Shown: positions 1-6,511, numbered from the stretch's first letter. The stretch is 6,581 nt of DNA from Oligoflexus sp. (GCA_030151925.1 JASLCY010000318.1:1-6581); one strand, 5' to 3'. The notes: generated by a model from the sequence alone, not told the origin. Program-made: numbers and translations.

Positions 1-319
1 TAAGGGCTTTCACCAGGTTTTTCAGCCAGTCGACGCGCGCCTTGACCTGGCCCTTGATAATCTCCACGCCCTCGGCGCTCGTCGACTCGTCCGAGTCGTC
101 AGGCGCGTAGTAGTAGGTGTTGGTCAGAGCGATGAGATAGGACGGCGTCAGGTCTTCGGTCGTGTCCACGCCTTGAAGCTCAAGAGCTGAAGGCAAGGGT
201 TGACTCGCAGTCTTCTTGCTGTCTTCGCCCGCCTTCTTGCAGGAGGCCGCGAACCAGGCCGGCGCCAGCATCAAGAGGGCGACGAGGAATCCACTGCGGG
301 TTTTAACGGTAAAACTCAT
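1..319 (-). CDS. Lipoprotein of unknown function (3' end beyond window)
   Basis: This open frame starts at ATG 317-319 and runs 106 codons to the window edge without a stop, so the C-terminus is missing. The N-terminus is a lipoprotein signal peptide: a basic start (Lys6, Arg8), a hydrophobic core at about residues 11-24, and a lipobox Ala-Ala-Ser-Cys with the lipid-accepting cysteine at residue 27, followed by Lys-Lys. The mature part begins with a charged, Ser/Lys-rich linker and then a segment containing Asn-Thr-Tyr-Tyr-Tyr and an acidic stretch (Asp-Asp-Ser-Asp-Glu). The start is supported by a strong Shine-Dalgarno, AAGGAGGG, four bases upstream. The gene begins 10 bp after the stop of the 379-aa lipoprotein gene, so the two are almost certainly co-transcribed. 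I do not recognise the family. The cell location (membrane-anchored, periplasm-facing or surface) follows from the lipobox, and the function is unknown. Confidence 0.85.
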   Translation of the reverse strand, partial: MSFTVKTRSGFLVALLMLAPAWFAASCKKAGEDSKKTASQPLPSALELQGVDTTEDLTPSYLIALTNTYYYAPDDSDESTSAEGVEIIKGQVKARVDWLKNLVKAL

Positions 320-323
320 GGAT

Positions 324-331
324 CCCTCCTT
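324..331 (-). promoter_or_regulatory. Shine-Dalgarno AAGGAGGG overlapping upstream stop codon
   Basis: The minus-strand AAGGAGGG lies four bases before ATG 317-319. It shares two bases with the TAA stop (330-332) of the preceding lipoprotein gene. This arrangement fixes the start of the downstream gene and suggests translational coupling (termination-reinitiation) between the two lipoproteins. Confidence 0.8.
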
Positions 332-1469
332 AGAAATCGCTCGCTTTGAACATACGCTGGCCGGCGCCCATGCCGATTTCCTGAGCGATCTGGATCGCGT
401 GTTTCACGTCCTCGTTGCTCGGGTCGACGGAGCCGCCCTTGCAGTCGTCGTATTTCTCGGTGAGGATGGTGTTGTCCACGTCCATCTGGATATTGAAGCA
501 GAGGTCGAAACCTCCGCTGCGCTCCGGCAGAGCCGAGGTGGTGAGGCCGAGGCCGGTGATGCTTTTGGTCGTGTCGACGGCGCTGGTGGTCGCTCCCTTG
601 ATCGCGCCGGTCACGTTTTTGCCGCCGTTTTTCACCTGAGCGAGCACGTCATCCACGTTGAAGTCGAGGCCGTTCACGTTGGTGATGAGGTCCTTGGGAC
701 CGCCGGCCGCCTCCTTCATGACCTTCTCGAAACCTTCGCGCTCATCCATCACGATCTTCTTCTCCACGATGGTCTTGAGCTGGGCGGCGATCGCATCCTT
801 CTGAGCCGCATCGAAGTATTTCGTGCAAAGGGCCTGCAGGGTGTCGACCTCCTCGCCCTTGCGAACGGGAAACATATTGCTCGAACCCGAGATCAGGCTC
901 ATCTCCTCGACCTCTTTCTCAAAACTCACCGTCGTGCCGGCGCCGGCACCGATGAAGGGAATCTTCGGGTTCGCGGCCAGCGAGCCCCGGCCGGTCGCCG
1001 TGCTGGTGACCATCGCATCGTAGTTGCATTGGGCCAGGGTCCGGTTATCCGAATGCCAAACCATCTTGCCGTCACCGTCCAGGATGAGGTTGTCGCCCTT
1101 CGGCGTATGCTTCTGCAGGGTCAGGCCGGGCGTATAGGTGATGCGCAGGTTGGTGGTCGTGGTGCTGTCGGAGCCTACGCCCCAGACGTTCAGGGAGAGG
1201 TTGATATCGATGACGCGGGCATCGGTCTCGCTCGATTCGATGACCATCATCGTCGAAGGGCTGTCGGGCGGAGAGATCTCGCGGCCGAAGTCGGGATTCA
1301 TGATCCTGTCCTCGTCCTTATAGGCCGCTTCGTCAAAGGCCTCCGGGGACGCATCCGCCGATCCTGTGTGCACTCCGTTGCCGACCTTGACCTTCTTACA
1401 GGCGAAGAATGAAAGAGACACTACGCTGATAGCGTAAAGCGTCTGTTTTGAAAGGGTGCGTTTCATCAT
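330..1469 (-). CDS. 379-aa lipoprotein of unknown function
   Basis: The protein has a lipoprotein-type signal peptide: basic residues at 3-8 (Lys-Arg...Lys), a hydrophobic core at 11-22 and Phe-Phe-Ala-Cys with the cysteine at residue 24, followed by Lys-Lys. Phe at the -3 position is an unusual but tolerated lipobox residue. The mature part has an acidic linker (about 40-70), a beta-rich stretch (about 74-150), a Gly/Ala-rich patch (about 160-180), a probable helical, charged middle (about 205-255) and a Gly/Thr-rich region (about 280-320). Four further cysteines (148, 215, 324, 343) could form disulfides in an oxidising periplasm. Two ATG codons stand in tandem (1467-1469 and 1464-1466). 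I chose the first because GGGAG lies six bases upstream; the second would remove one Met only. The frame stays open to an ATG at 1574, but that would place 35 residues before the signal peptide. It is probably the first gene of an operon with the lipoprotein gene downstream. I do not recognise the family. Confidence 0.85.
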   Translation of the reverse strand: MMKRTLSKQTLYAISVVSLSFFACKKVKVGNGVHTGSADASPEAFDEAAYKDEDRIMNPDFGREISPPDSPSTMMVIESSETDARVIDINLSLNVWGVGSDSTTTTNLRITYTPGLTLQKHTPKGDNLILDGDGKMVWHSDNRTLAQCNYDAMVTSTATGRGSLAANPKIPFIGAGAGTTVSFEKEVEEMSLISGSSNMFPVRKGEEVDTLQALCTKYFDAAQKDAIAAQLKTIVEKKIVMDEREGFEKVMKEAAGGPKDLITNVNGLDFNVDDVLAQVKNGGKNVTGAIKGATTSAVDTTKSITGLGLTTSALPERSGGFDLCFNIQMDVDNTILTEKYDDCKGGSVDPSNEDVKHAIQIAQEIGMGAGQRMFKASDF

Positions 1470-1475
1470 TCGATA

Positions 1476-1480
1476 CTCCC
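1476..1480 (-). promoter_or_regulatory. Shine-Dalgarno GGGAG deciding the 379-aa lipoprotein start
   Basis: GGGAG on the minus strand lies six bases before ATG 1467-1469 and nine before ATG 1464-1466. This supports initiation at the tandem ATGs directly before the signal peptide and not at the upstream ATG at 1574. Confidence 0.65.
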
Positions 1481-1516
1481 GGGTGCTGGTCTTGGCGACA
1501 AAGCGTGGCGCTAACT

Positions 1517-1543
1517 TTATCGGAATAGGGAACGAATCCTTTG
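1517..1543 (-). promoter_or_regulatory. Candidate sigma-28 (FliA)-like promoter of lipoprotein operon
   Basis: On the minus strand CAAA (1540-1543) is followed by 15 bases and then TCCGATAA (1517-1524). The sigma-28 consensus known from enteric bacteria is TAAA-N15-GCCGATAA, so 10 of 12 specified positions match and the spacing is exact. The predicted transcript would start near 1510 and give a leader of about 40 nt before ATG 1469. The same arrangement occurs upstream of the other lipoprotein operon (6547-6573). A sigma-70 alternative in this intergenic region is less convincing: A/T-rich sequence near 1580-1595 offers -10-like hexamers without a well-placed -35. Transcription from this site has not been shown. 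Confidence 0.45.
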
Positions 1544-1661
1544 AGTTCGTTTCAAAACAAAGCTTATTCCTCATTGAAATCAGCTAGATAAAATATTAAT
1601 TCGGGTGGAATTTCGAGATCAAAAAAGAGGCATTTCCGACGCGGCGAAAGACCTTGGGATG

Positions 1662-1690
1662 AAAAAAGCCCCCAACCGAAGGTTGGAGGC
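1662..1690 (-). terminator. Rho-independent terminator of pckG
   Basis: On the minus strand a 10-bp stem (GCCTCCAACC paired with GGTTGGGGGC, one G-T pair) closes a three-base TTC loop at 1668-1690. It is followed at once by six T residues (1662-1667). The stem starts 29 bp after the pckG stop. The plus-strand reading has only three T residues after the stem, so it looks unidirectional. It separates pckG from the lipoprotein operon that follows. Confidence 0.9.
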
Positions 1691-1719
1691 CTTTGAAGCT
1701 CGGGATCGTGCTCTGCGGA

Positions 1720-3588
1720 TTACAGAGGGATTTCCATCTTCCATTTCTCGGGCGAACGCCAGAGAGCCGAAAGAAGGAGCTGGCGCATCGAGCTGAACTC
1801 GCGCGGCAGCTTGTCGAAGAGCTTCTCGAAGAGCTCTTCGTGCGAAAGGACTTCCTGCTTCCAGGTCTCGCGATCGATCGCCTGGAGCTGCTGGAATTGG
1901 GCGGCCTTGAAGCTCGAACCCTTCCACTCGAGGTCCTGGTAGCGCGGCATGTAGCCCAACGGGCTTTCTTCGCCGTAAGCGCGGCCCTGGACGCGATCGA
2001 CGACCCACTTGAGGACACGCATATTCTCGCCGAAGCCGGGCCACATGAAGTTGCCCTGCTCGTCCTTGCGGAACCAGTTCACGCAGAACATGCGAGGCGG
2101 CTGCGTGATCTTGCGGCCCATCTCGAGCCAGTGGTTGAAGTAATCGGCCATGTGGTAGCCGACGAAGGGCAGCATCGCGAAAGGATCGCGGCGCACTTCA
2201 CCGAGCTTGCCGAAAGCCGCGGCCGTCATCTCCGAACCGATCGTCGCGGCCATGTAAACGCCGAAGTTCCAGTTGAACGCCTGATAGACGAGCGGCACGG
2301 TCGAAGCACGGCGGCCGCCGAAGATAATCGCGCTGACCGGCACGCCTTTGGGGTTGTCCCAGTTCGCGTCGATCGAAGGGCACTGGCTGGCCGGAGCCGT
2401 GAAACGAGAGTTCGGATGCGCGGCTTTTTTACCGGAGGCCGGCGTCCATTCGTTGCCTTCCCAGTCGATCGCTTTTTCCGGAGGCGTCGCGGTCAGGCCT
2501 TCCCACCAGACGTCGCCGTCCGGAAGGAGAGCGACGTTCGTGAAGATCGTGTTCTTCGCGACGGTGGCGATCGCGTTGGGGTTCGAGCTTGCGGAGGTTC
2601 CCGGCGCGACGCCGAAGAAACCCGCTTCGGGGTTGATCGCGTAGAGGCGACCGTCGTCGCCCGGCTTGATCCAGGCGATGTCGTCGCCGATCGTCGTGAT
2701 CTTCCAGCCTTCGAAGCCGGCTGGAGGCACCAGCATCGCGAAGTTGGTTTTACCGCACGCGCTGGGGAACGCGGCCGTTACGTAGGTTTTCTCGCCTTGG
2801 GGCGATTCCACGCCGAGGATGAGCATGTGCTCCGCGAGCCAGCCCTCATCGCGGCCCTGGACCGAAGCGATGCGGAGGGCGAAACATTTCTTGCCGAGCA
2901 GCGCGTTGCCGCCGTAGCCGCTGCCGTAGGACCAGATGCTGCGCTCTTCAGGGAAGTGCACGATGTATTTGGTCTCGCGGTTGCACGGCCAGGGCACGTC
3001 TTTCTCTCCCGGAGCCAGAGGCGCGCCGACCGAGTGGAGGCAGGGCACGAACTCACCGTGATCGCCGAGCACGTCGAGAGCCTTGCGGCCCATGCGGGTC
3101 ATGATGCGCATGTTGACCGCGACGTAAGGCGAGTCCGAGATCTCGACGCCGATGTGCGAGATAGGAGAGCCGAGAGGTCCCATGCTGAAGGGGATGACGT
3201 ACATCGTACGACCGCGCATCGAGCCTTTGAACAGCTTGAGGAGGGTCGCTTTCATATCGGTCGGCGGCACCCAGTTGTTGGTGGGGCCGGCATCGGATTT
3301 GCGTTGGCTGCAGATGAAGGTCCGGTCTTCGACGCGAGCGACGTCGCTGGCGTCGGAACGGGCCAGGAAGCTGCCCGGGCGTTTGGTCGGATTCAGAGGA
3401 ATGAACGTCCCCGCGTCGACCATGAGTTTGCAAAGCTTATCGTATTCTTCTTGGGAACCGTCGCAGAAATGGATAGCGGCTGGTTCGGTGAGCGTCGCCA
3501 CCTCTTCGACCCAAGCACGAAGTTTTTCGTTTTTCACATAATCAGGAATCATAGACTGTACGCCACGAGCATTCGAACCGAGGCTCAT
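1720..3588 (-). CDS. pckG: Phosphoenolpyruvate carboxykinase (GTP)
   Basis: This cytosolic enzyme converts oxaloacetate and GTP to phosphoenolpyruvate, CO2 and GDP, the first committed step of gluconeogenesis from TCA-cycle intermediates. It can also run anaplerotically. The 622-aa length is typical of the GTP-dependent family, which differs from the shorter ATP-dependent PckA. Visible hallmarks are the P-loop Phe-Pro-Ser-Ala-Cys-Gly-Lys-Thr-Asn at 274-282 with the family's reactive cysteine (278), and Gly-Asp-Asp (301-303) as the metal-binding kinase-2 motif. Lys234 and His254 match the metal-binding Lys244 and His264 of the rat enzyme. The substrate-binding Arg-rich block at about 70-94, Gly-Gly-Arg-Arg (424-427) and Asn-Trp-Phe-Arg-Lys (504-508) are also present. 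ATG 3586-3588 was chosen because GGAGGG lies four bases upstream and residues 1-30 match a normal family N-terminus. The frame extends to 3648, but those 20 residues have no ribosome site or family support. It appears monocistronic, with its own upstream region and a strong terminator. No key residue is missing. Confidence 0.98.
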   Translation of the reverse strand: MSLGSNARGVQSMIPDYVKNEKLRAWVEEVATLTEPAAIHFCDGSQEEYDKLCKLMVDAGTFIPLNPTKRPGSFLARSDASDVARVEDRTFICSQRKSDAGPTNNWVPPTDMKATLLKLFKGSMRGRTMYVIPFSMGPLGSPISHIGVEISDSPYVAVNMRIMTRMGRKALDVLGDHGEFVPCLHSVGAPLAPGEKDVPWPCNRETKYIVHFPEERSIWSYGSGYGGNALLGKKCFALRIASVQGRDEGWLAEHMLILGVESPQGEKTYVTAAFPSACGKTNFAMLVPPAGFEGWKITTIGDDIAWIKPGDDGRLYAINPEAGFFGVAPGTSASSNPNAIATVAKNTIFTNVALLPDGDVWWEGLTATPPEKAIDWEGNEWTPASGKKAAHPNSRFTAPASQCPSIDANWDNPKGVPVSAIIFGGRRASTVPLVYQAFNWNFGVYMAATIGSEMTAAAFGKLGEVRRDPFAMLPFVGYHMADYFNHWLEMGRKITQPPRMFCVNWFRKDEQGNFMWPGFGENMRVLKWVVDRVQGRAYGEESPLGYMPRYQDLEWKGSSFKAAQFQQLQAIDRETWKQEVLSHEELFEKLFDKLPREFSSMRQLLLSALWRSPEKWKMEIPL

Positions 3589-3592
3589 AAAA

Positions 3593-3598
3593 CCCTCC
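3593..3598 (-). promoter_or_regulatory. Shine-Dalgarno GGAGGG of pckG
   Basis: GGAGGG on the minus strand, four T residues before ATG 3586-3588, decides the pckG start over the in-frame ATG at 3646-3648. Confidence 0.8.
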
Positions 3599-3684
3599 AA
3601 AGCCTTTGTAAGGCGAGACTTGCAACACAGACCTAGGATCCGGATCACTTGTCAGCTCAAAATCCCAAAATCTGTCGCCTCAAT

Positions 3685-3741
3685 GTTCTACGCCTCGGCG
3701 CAAGAGGTCAAGATTAAAAGCCCTTTTTCACATAAATACAA
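3685..3741 (-). promoter_or_regulatory. Candidate sigma-70-type promoters for pckG
   Basis: Two weak, overlapping possibilities lie on the minus strand. The first is TTGTAT (3736-3741), 17 bases, then TTTAAT (3713-3718): a 5/6 match at -10 and 3/6 at -35 with ideal spacing, giving a leader of about 118 nt. The second is TTGACC (3706-3711), 15 bases, then TAGAAC (3685-3690): 5/6 at -35 and 4/6 at -10 with short spacing, giving a leader of about 90 nt. Some promoter is expected in this gap, but I cannot tell which, if either, is used. No CCGATA element like those of the two lipoprotein operons is present here. Confidence 0.3.
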
Positions 3742-3756
3742 TTCCGCCCATGCCGC

Positions 3757-3773
3757 GTTTAGCTGCGCTAAAC
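3757..3773. repeat. Inverted repeat GTTTAGC-TGC-GCTAAAC
   Basis: A perfect 7-bp inverted repeat is separated by three bases, 46 bp after the stop of the peptidase gene. Neither strand has a T-run after it, so it is not a standard intrinsic terminator. It could stabilise the 3' end of the peptidase mRNA, assist factor-dependent termination or be an operator upstream of the pckG promoter candidates. Such a short dyad can also occur by chance. Confidence 0.4.
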
Positions 3774-3818
3774 TCGAATTCATGAGCGGAAACCAGGGCT
3801 TATGAAATTGTTTGCGGC

Positions 3819-5975
3819 TTACTTGTTGACGCTGCTTGCGCCGGAAGAGTTCTGCTGCGAAGTCGTGCTACTCTGCGCGGCGCTATGCGGCGCAAAATTC
3901 AGTGTTTTAAGTCCTACGGTGTTACCCGCAGCATCGACTGACAAAAGGGTATAAATAGGGTTCGCCTTCACGTCGAGCGACGCTTTGGCGGAATAATATT
4001 TCCGGTCACCCATCGCGAACTTCACATCGTCTGCAGTCACGCTTGTAAACTCCGCGTAGCCCATCGCATTCGACTGGCAGCTGGTAACTTTGCCGGGACA
4101 AGCCATGATCTTATTCGCTCCGTAGGCGGAAGCGAGTACGGTGAGTTTGCCCGCGTCATCATCATTATCGACCCGTACCTTCAGACTCGTGTCCGCATCC
4201 ACGCAATCATCCTTGACCGTCACGCCGCCCGTGATGTTGTGATTCGCGAAGGCGCGCGTGATCAGGCAGTAATGCGGAGCCTGCGTCGCGCTGTTGTTAT
4301 CGTCGTCGTCGGCCCGCAGCATGGCTTCATAAGCATCCAGATAGGCATCGCTCGTCTTCAGGTGAGCGATGAACATCTCGGTCGCCTTCTCGAAGCCCTT
4401 GCTCTCGCCGAGCAAACCCACGAGGGCGCGGGTCGTTTCCCACATCGCGCCCGAGAAGATCATGCCGGCCGTGTGGACCTCGGCATCGGCGGCGTTTTTC
4501 GGCGGGTGCTTCTTGGTGTTGTTGCCCGAGCGGGTCGGCGTCATCGAGTTCAGCTCGAAACCGGGGCCGAGGTCGGGCGAATGGGTCATCAGCATCGCGA
4601 GCGAGTCGCCTATGCCTTCCGAATACGAAGAGTCGGTGATGCCCGTGTCCGAGCCGTTCGAGAGGCTGTGGGGACCGAGCCAGTCGTCGACCGCATGGCC
4701 GAACTCGTGATAGATGACGTCGCTGATGAGCGCGGTGTTCGCGCAGCCGTCGCCTTGTTTGAAGAAGTTCAGGGTCGCGCCATCATAATAGGCGTTGCAG
4801 GTCTTCGGCAGGTTGACGTTCACGCCTATGCCCTGCTGGAGCACGCCGAACTCTTGCGCCGTCACGTACTTCGAGACGAAGCCCGCTACGGATTGCACGG
4901 CAAAATAAGCGTTCAGGCTGGCGGGATCGACGTCCGTGAGTTTGATGGTCGCGGTCTTCGCCGTGCCGAGGTTGACGTTGAAACCGGCGAGGTTGCGGCT
5001 CGAGACCGCATTGTCGATGATGTTCGCGATGGATTTGGCGCCGCCGAGCTGGATGCTGAGGTTGCCGCTCGCGTTCACCTGGCCCTTGTCGTCGGTGCTG
5101 AGCTTCTGGTTATCGGCGACGACGGTCGCGTTCACCAGCGGACGGATGATGTTGTCCTTCAGCACGTAGCTGCGCTGGTAGGATTCCGCGTTGAGCGTCG
5201 TGACGTCGCTCGCCTGGTGCGAATAACCCTCGAGCAGGTTCTTCGACGAGTGATCGACGGTCAGGGTGAACTTCTCGCCGTCGTCCGCGCTTTCAGCCAG
5301 GAATTCGCTGGCGATCGCGAACTCGTAGCGGCCGTCGATGCCGAGCTTCGGTTTGATGACGGTCTTGCGGCCGAGGACGTTCAAAGGCAGGCCGGCGACG
5401 TCGGCGAGATCGCGCGCCGAAGGTTCCTTGTCGTTATTCTTGAGATCGGGGATGGGACCGAAGCTCTGGTTCTTGATCTCGTTCAGGCGGTAGGAGCCGT
5501 CGGGCTGGACCGCGAAAAAGAGGTTGATATAGGCGCCCGCGACCGGGATGCCGTTCACCTGGCGGCCGAAGCGCACCATGACCGTGTTGGGATAAGGCTT
5601 GGACAGGCTCTTCTCGGAATCGAGGATCTCGCTGGCCGAAAAACCGAGGTCGGCGGCGTAACGCGCGACCAGATCGCGGCTGACCTGGATCAAGTCCTTG
5701 TCGGCCGGGATCGCCTCGCTCGTGCGGGTATCGAAGCTCGCGTAAGACCAGACGCCCGAGACGTCATCCACCTTCACCAGGGCCAGGCCGTTGCTGCTGC
5801 CGGCGAGGTTCTGCTCCTGGCCGACCCGGATCGAATCGGACCTGACGGCTCCCGCGCCGCGGGCCAGCACCGCCTGCAGAGACTTGGAGCCGCGCGTCGA
5901 ACGCGTGGTGCCGCCGTCCGCGCAGCTGAGCAGGCCCAAAACCAAAGATGATGTCGCTATGAGTTTGATCTTCAC
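3819..5975 (-). CDS. Lipoprotein zinc metallopeptidase, M36 (fungalysin)/M4-like
   Basis: This is a predicted lipid-anchored secreted endopeptidase of 718 aa. The signal peptide ends in lipobox Leu-Leu-Ser-Cys (Cys18). Residues about 88-200 resemble the fungalysin/thermolysin propeptide (FTP) domain, including the Gln-Val-Asn-Gly-Ile-Pro-Val-Ala-Gly block at 139-147. Residues about 200-350 form beta-rich segments, one like a carboxypeptidase-regulatory fold (280-305). The zinc site is His-Glu-Phe-Gly-His (423-427) with the likely third ligand Glu453 in Ser-Glu-Gly-Ile-Gly-Asp. The 25-residue gap between His427 and Glu453 fits fungalysin (M36) better than thermolysin (M4). His501 in Val-His-Thr-Ala-Gly may be the transition-state histidine. 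Residues about 590-718 are a separate beta-rich tail with Cys591, Cys627 and Cys633, ending in a Ser/Gln-rich segment (698-716). The start is GTG (5973-5975), the codon directly ahead of Lys-Ile-Lys and the signal core, with AAGGG eight bases upstream. It follows the small lipoprotein gene by 11 bp in one operon. The substrate is unknown. Confidence 0.9.
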   Translation of the reverse strand: MKIKLIATSSLVLGLLSCADGGTTRSTRGSKSLQAVLARGAGAVRSDSIRVGQEQNLAGSSNGLALVKVDDVSGVWSYASFDTRTSEAIPADKDLIQVSRDLVARYAADLGFSASEILDSEKSLSKPYPNTVMVRFGRQVNGIPVAGAYINLFFAVQPDGSYRLNEIKNQSFGPIPDLKNNDKEPSARDLADVAGLPLNVLGRKTVIKPKLGIDGRYEFAIASEFLAESADDGEKFTLTVDHSSKNLLEGYSHQASDVTTLNAESYQRSYVLKDNIIRPLVNATVVADNQKLSTDDKGQVNASGNLSIQLGGAKSIANIIDNAVSSRNLAGFNVNLGTAKTATIKLTDVDPASLNAYFAVQSVAGFVSKYVTAQEFGVLQQGIGVNVNLPKTCNAYYDGATLNFFKQGDGCANTALISDVIYHEFGHAVDDWLGPHSLSNGSDTGITDSSYSEGIGDSLAMLMTHSPDLGPGFELNSMTPTRSGNNTKKHPPKNAADAEVHTAGMIFSGAMWETTRALVGLLGESKGFEKATEMFIAHLKTSDAYLDAYEAMLRADDDDNNSATQAPHYCLITRAFANHNITGGVTVKDDCVDADTSLKVRVDNDDDAGKLTVLASAYGANKIMACPGKVTSCQSNAMGYAEFTSVTADDVKFAMGDRKYYSAKASLDVKANPIYTLLSVDAAGNTVGLKTLNFAPHSAAQSSTTSQQNSSGASSVNK

Positions 5976-5983
5976 GGTTTGAG

Positions 5984-5988
5984 CCCTT
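5984..5988 (-). promoter_or_regulatory. Shine-Dalgarno AAGGG overlapping upstream stop codon
   Basis: AAGGG on the minus strand lies eight bases before the GTG start 5973-5975. It shares two bases with the TAA stop (5987-5989) of the upstream lipoprotein gene. The layout suggests translational coupling and supports the GTG start of the peptidase. Confidence 0.6.
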
Positions 5989-6502
5989 ATTTAACCTCGG
6001 TGATGTCCCAGTTGCAGTTCCCGTCGTTGCTCGCGCCGTCCCAGGGCGCCTTCAGGATATTGCAGTCCTCGATCTTCACCGAAGACGACTTGGTCTTCTC
6101 GAACTGCACGTTGTTCTGCTTGGCGACGAAGCGCAGCTTATCGCCTTCGTAGAGCTCGACGACGAGCTGGTCGGCTTTGCCCGCCGGCAGGTCTTCGACC
6201 TTGAATTTGGCGTCGGTCCCGAGCTTGAGGCGCGGGCTGGTCATGCCGGAGAATTTCACGAGAGCCTCTAGTTTGGCTTCCTGGCCCGAGAATTTGGTAT
6301 CGACGAGCTGGATCTCGTTCGAGACGTCGGAGGTTACGGCGTTGCTGACCGTGCCGTTGCTGGTGGAGTTGCCCGAGCTTTGGCCCTGGCCCGTCGCCTG
6401 CGAGAAGCTGCCTTTGAAGGCCTGGTAACGCTCGCAGCCGGAGAGCGCGGCAAGACTCGCGGCAACGCAGACGGTGATGAGAAGGGAATCGGCGCGTATC
6501 AT
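5987..6502 (-). CDS. Small lipoprotein of unknown function (171 aa)
   Basis: The N-terminus is a clear lipoprotein signal peptide: Arg3, a hydrophobic core at 7-20 and a consensus lipobox Leu-Ser-Gly-Cys with Cys23, followed by Glu. A low-complexity Ser/Gly/Asn/Thr-rich linker (about 35-60) tethers a C-terminal domain (about 65-171) rich in predicted beta strands and lysines. Cys149 and Cys163, inside a Trp/Asn-rich C-terminal segment, could form a disulfide. I chose ATG 6500-6502, which has AGGAG nine bases upstream. An in-frame GTG at 6506-6508 adds two residues but sits only three bases from that site. It is the first gene of the operon with the lipoprotein peptidase, whose ribosome site overlaps this stop codon. 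A role as partner, adaptor or regulator of the peptidase is possible from the context alone. I do not recognise the family. Confidence 0.85.
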   Translation of the reverse strand: MIRADSLLITVCVAASLAALSGCERYQAFKGSFSQATGQGQSSGNSTSNGTVSNAVTSDVSNEIQLVDTKFSGQEAKLEALVKFSGMTSPRLKLGTDAKFKVEDLPAGKADQLVVELYEGDKLRFVAKQNNVQFEKTKSSSVKIEDCNILKAPWDGASNDGNCNWDITEVK

Positions 6503-6511
6503 CGGCACTCA

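Larger units (their letters stand above)
3589..3818. other. 230-bp intergenic region between the peptidase gene and pckG
   Basis: No convincing gene lies here on either strand. The region holds a 7-bp inverted repeat (3757-3773), weak promoter candidates for pckG and the pckG Shine-Dalgarno. It is more A/T-rich than the flanking genes, especially at about 3711-3745. I saw no hairpin followed by a T-run that would terminate the peptidase transcript. Confidence 0.7.

Noticed and set aside
216..1412. Plus-strand open frame (398 codons) opposite both lipoprotein genes in the first operon
   Set aside because: It spans the junction of two minus-strand genes with good ribosome sites and signal peptides. 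Its own translation has low-complexity Arg/Val/His composition and no motif.
1470..1574. N-terminal extension of the 379-aa lipoprotein to ATG 1574
   Set aside because: It would put 35 residues before a lipoprotein signal peptide and would place the sigma-28-like element inside the coding region. The tandem ATGs at 1464-1469 have their own Shine-Dalgarno.
1596..2044. Two minus-strand open frames of about 140 codons overlapping the 3' end of pckG in other frames
   Set aside because: They overlap the conserved C-terminus of PEP carboxykinase and the terminator, and are Arg/Ser-rich out-of-frame translations without motifs.
1693..3636. Long plus-strand open frame (647 codons) covering the whole of pckG
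   Set aside because: It is antisense to an unmistakable PEP carboxykinase gene. Its translation is rich in Arg, Ala, Val and His with no family features, as expected for the complement of a GC-rich gene with biased third positions.
3589..3648. N-terminal extension of pckG to ATG 3648
   Set aside because: The extra 20 residues do not fit the family's N-terminus, and the GGAGGG site directly before ATG 3588 decides the start.
3716..3802. Distant complementary segments AAGCCCT (3796-3802 region) and AGGGCTTTT (3716-3724 region) as a terminator for the peptidase gene
   Set aside because: The loop would be about 70 nt with only seven base pairs, which is not a credible intrinsic terminator.
3620..3805. 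Plus-strand open frame of 61 codons in the intergenic region before pckG
   Set aside because: No ribosome site, no recognisable content, and it overlaps the pckG upstream region. It is probably chance.
4239..5951. Long plus-strand open frame (570 codons) opposite the peptidase gene
   Set aside because: Composition is Arg/Val/Ala/Asp-dominated without motifs. The opposite strand has a signal peptide, an FTP-like propeptide and an HEFGH site, so this is a shadow.
6503..6508. GTG 6506-6508 as start of the small lipoprotein
   Set aside because: It lies only three bases after the AGGAG site. ATG 6500-6502 has a better distance, and the difference is two residues.
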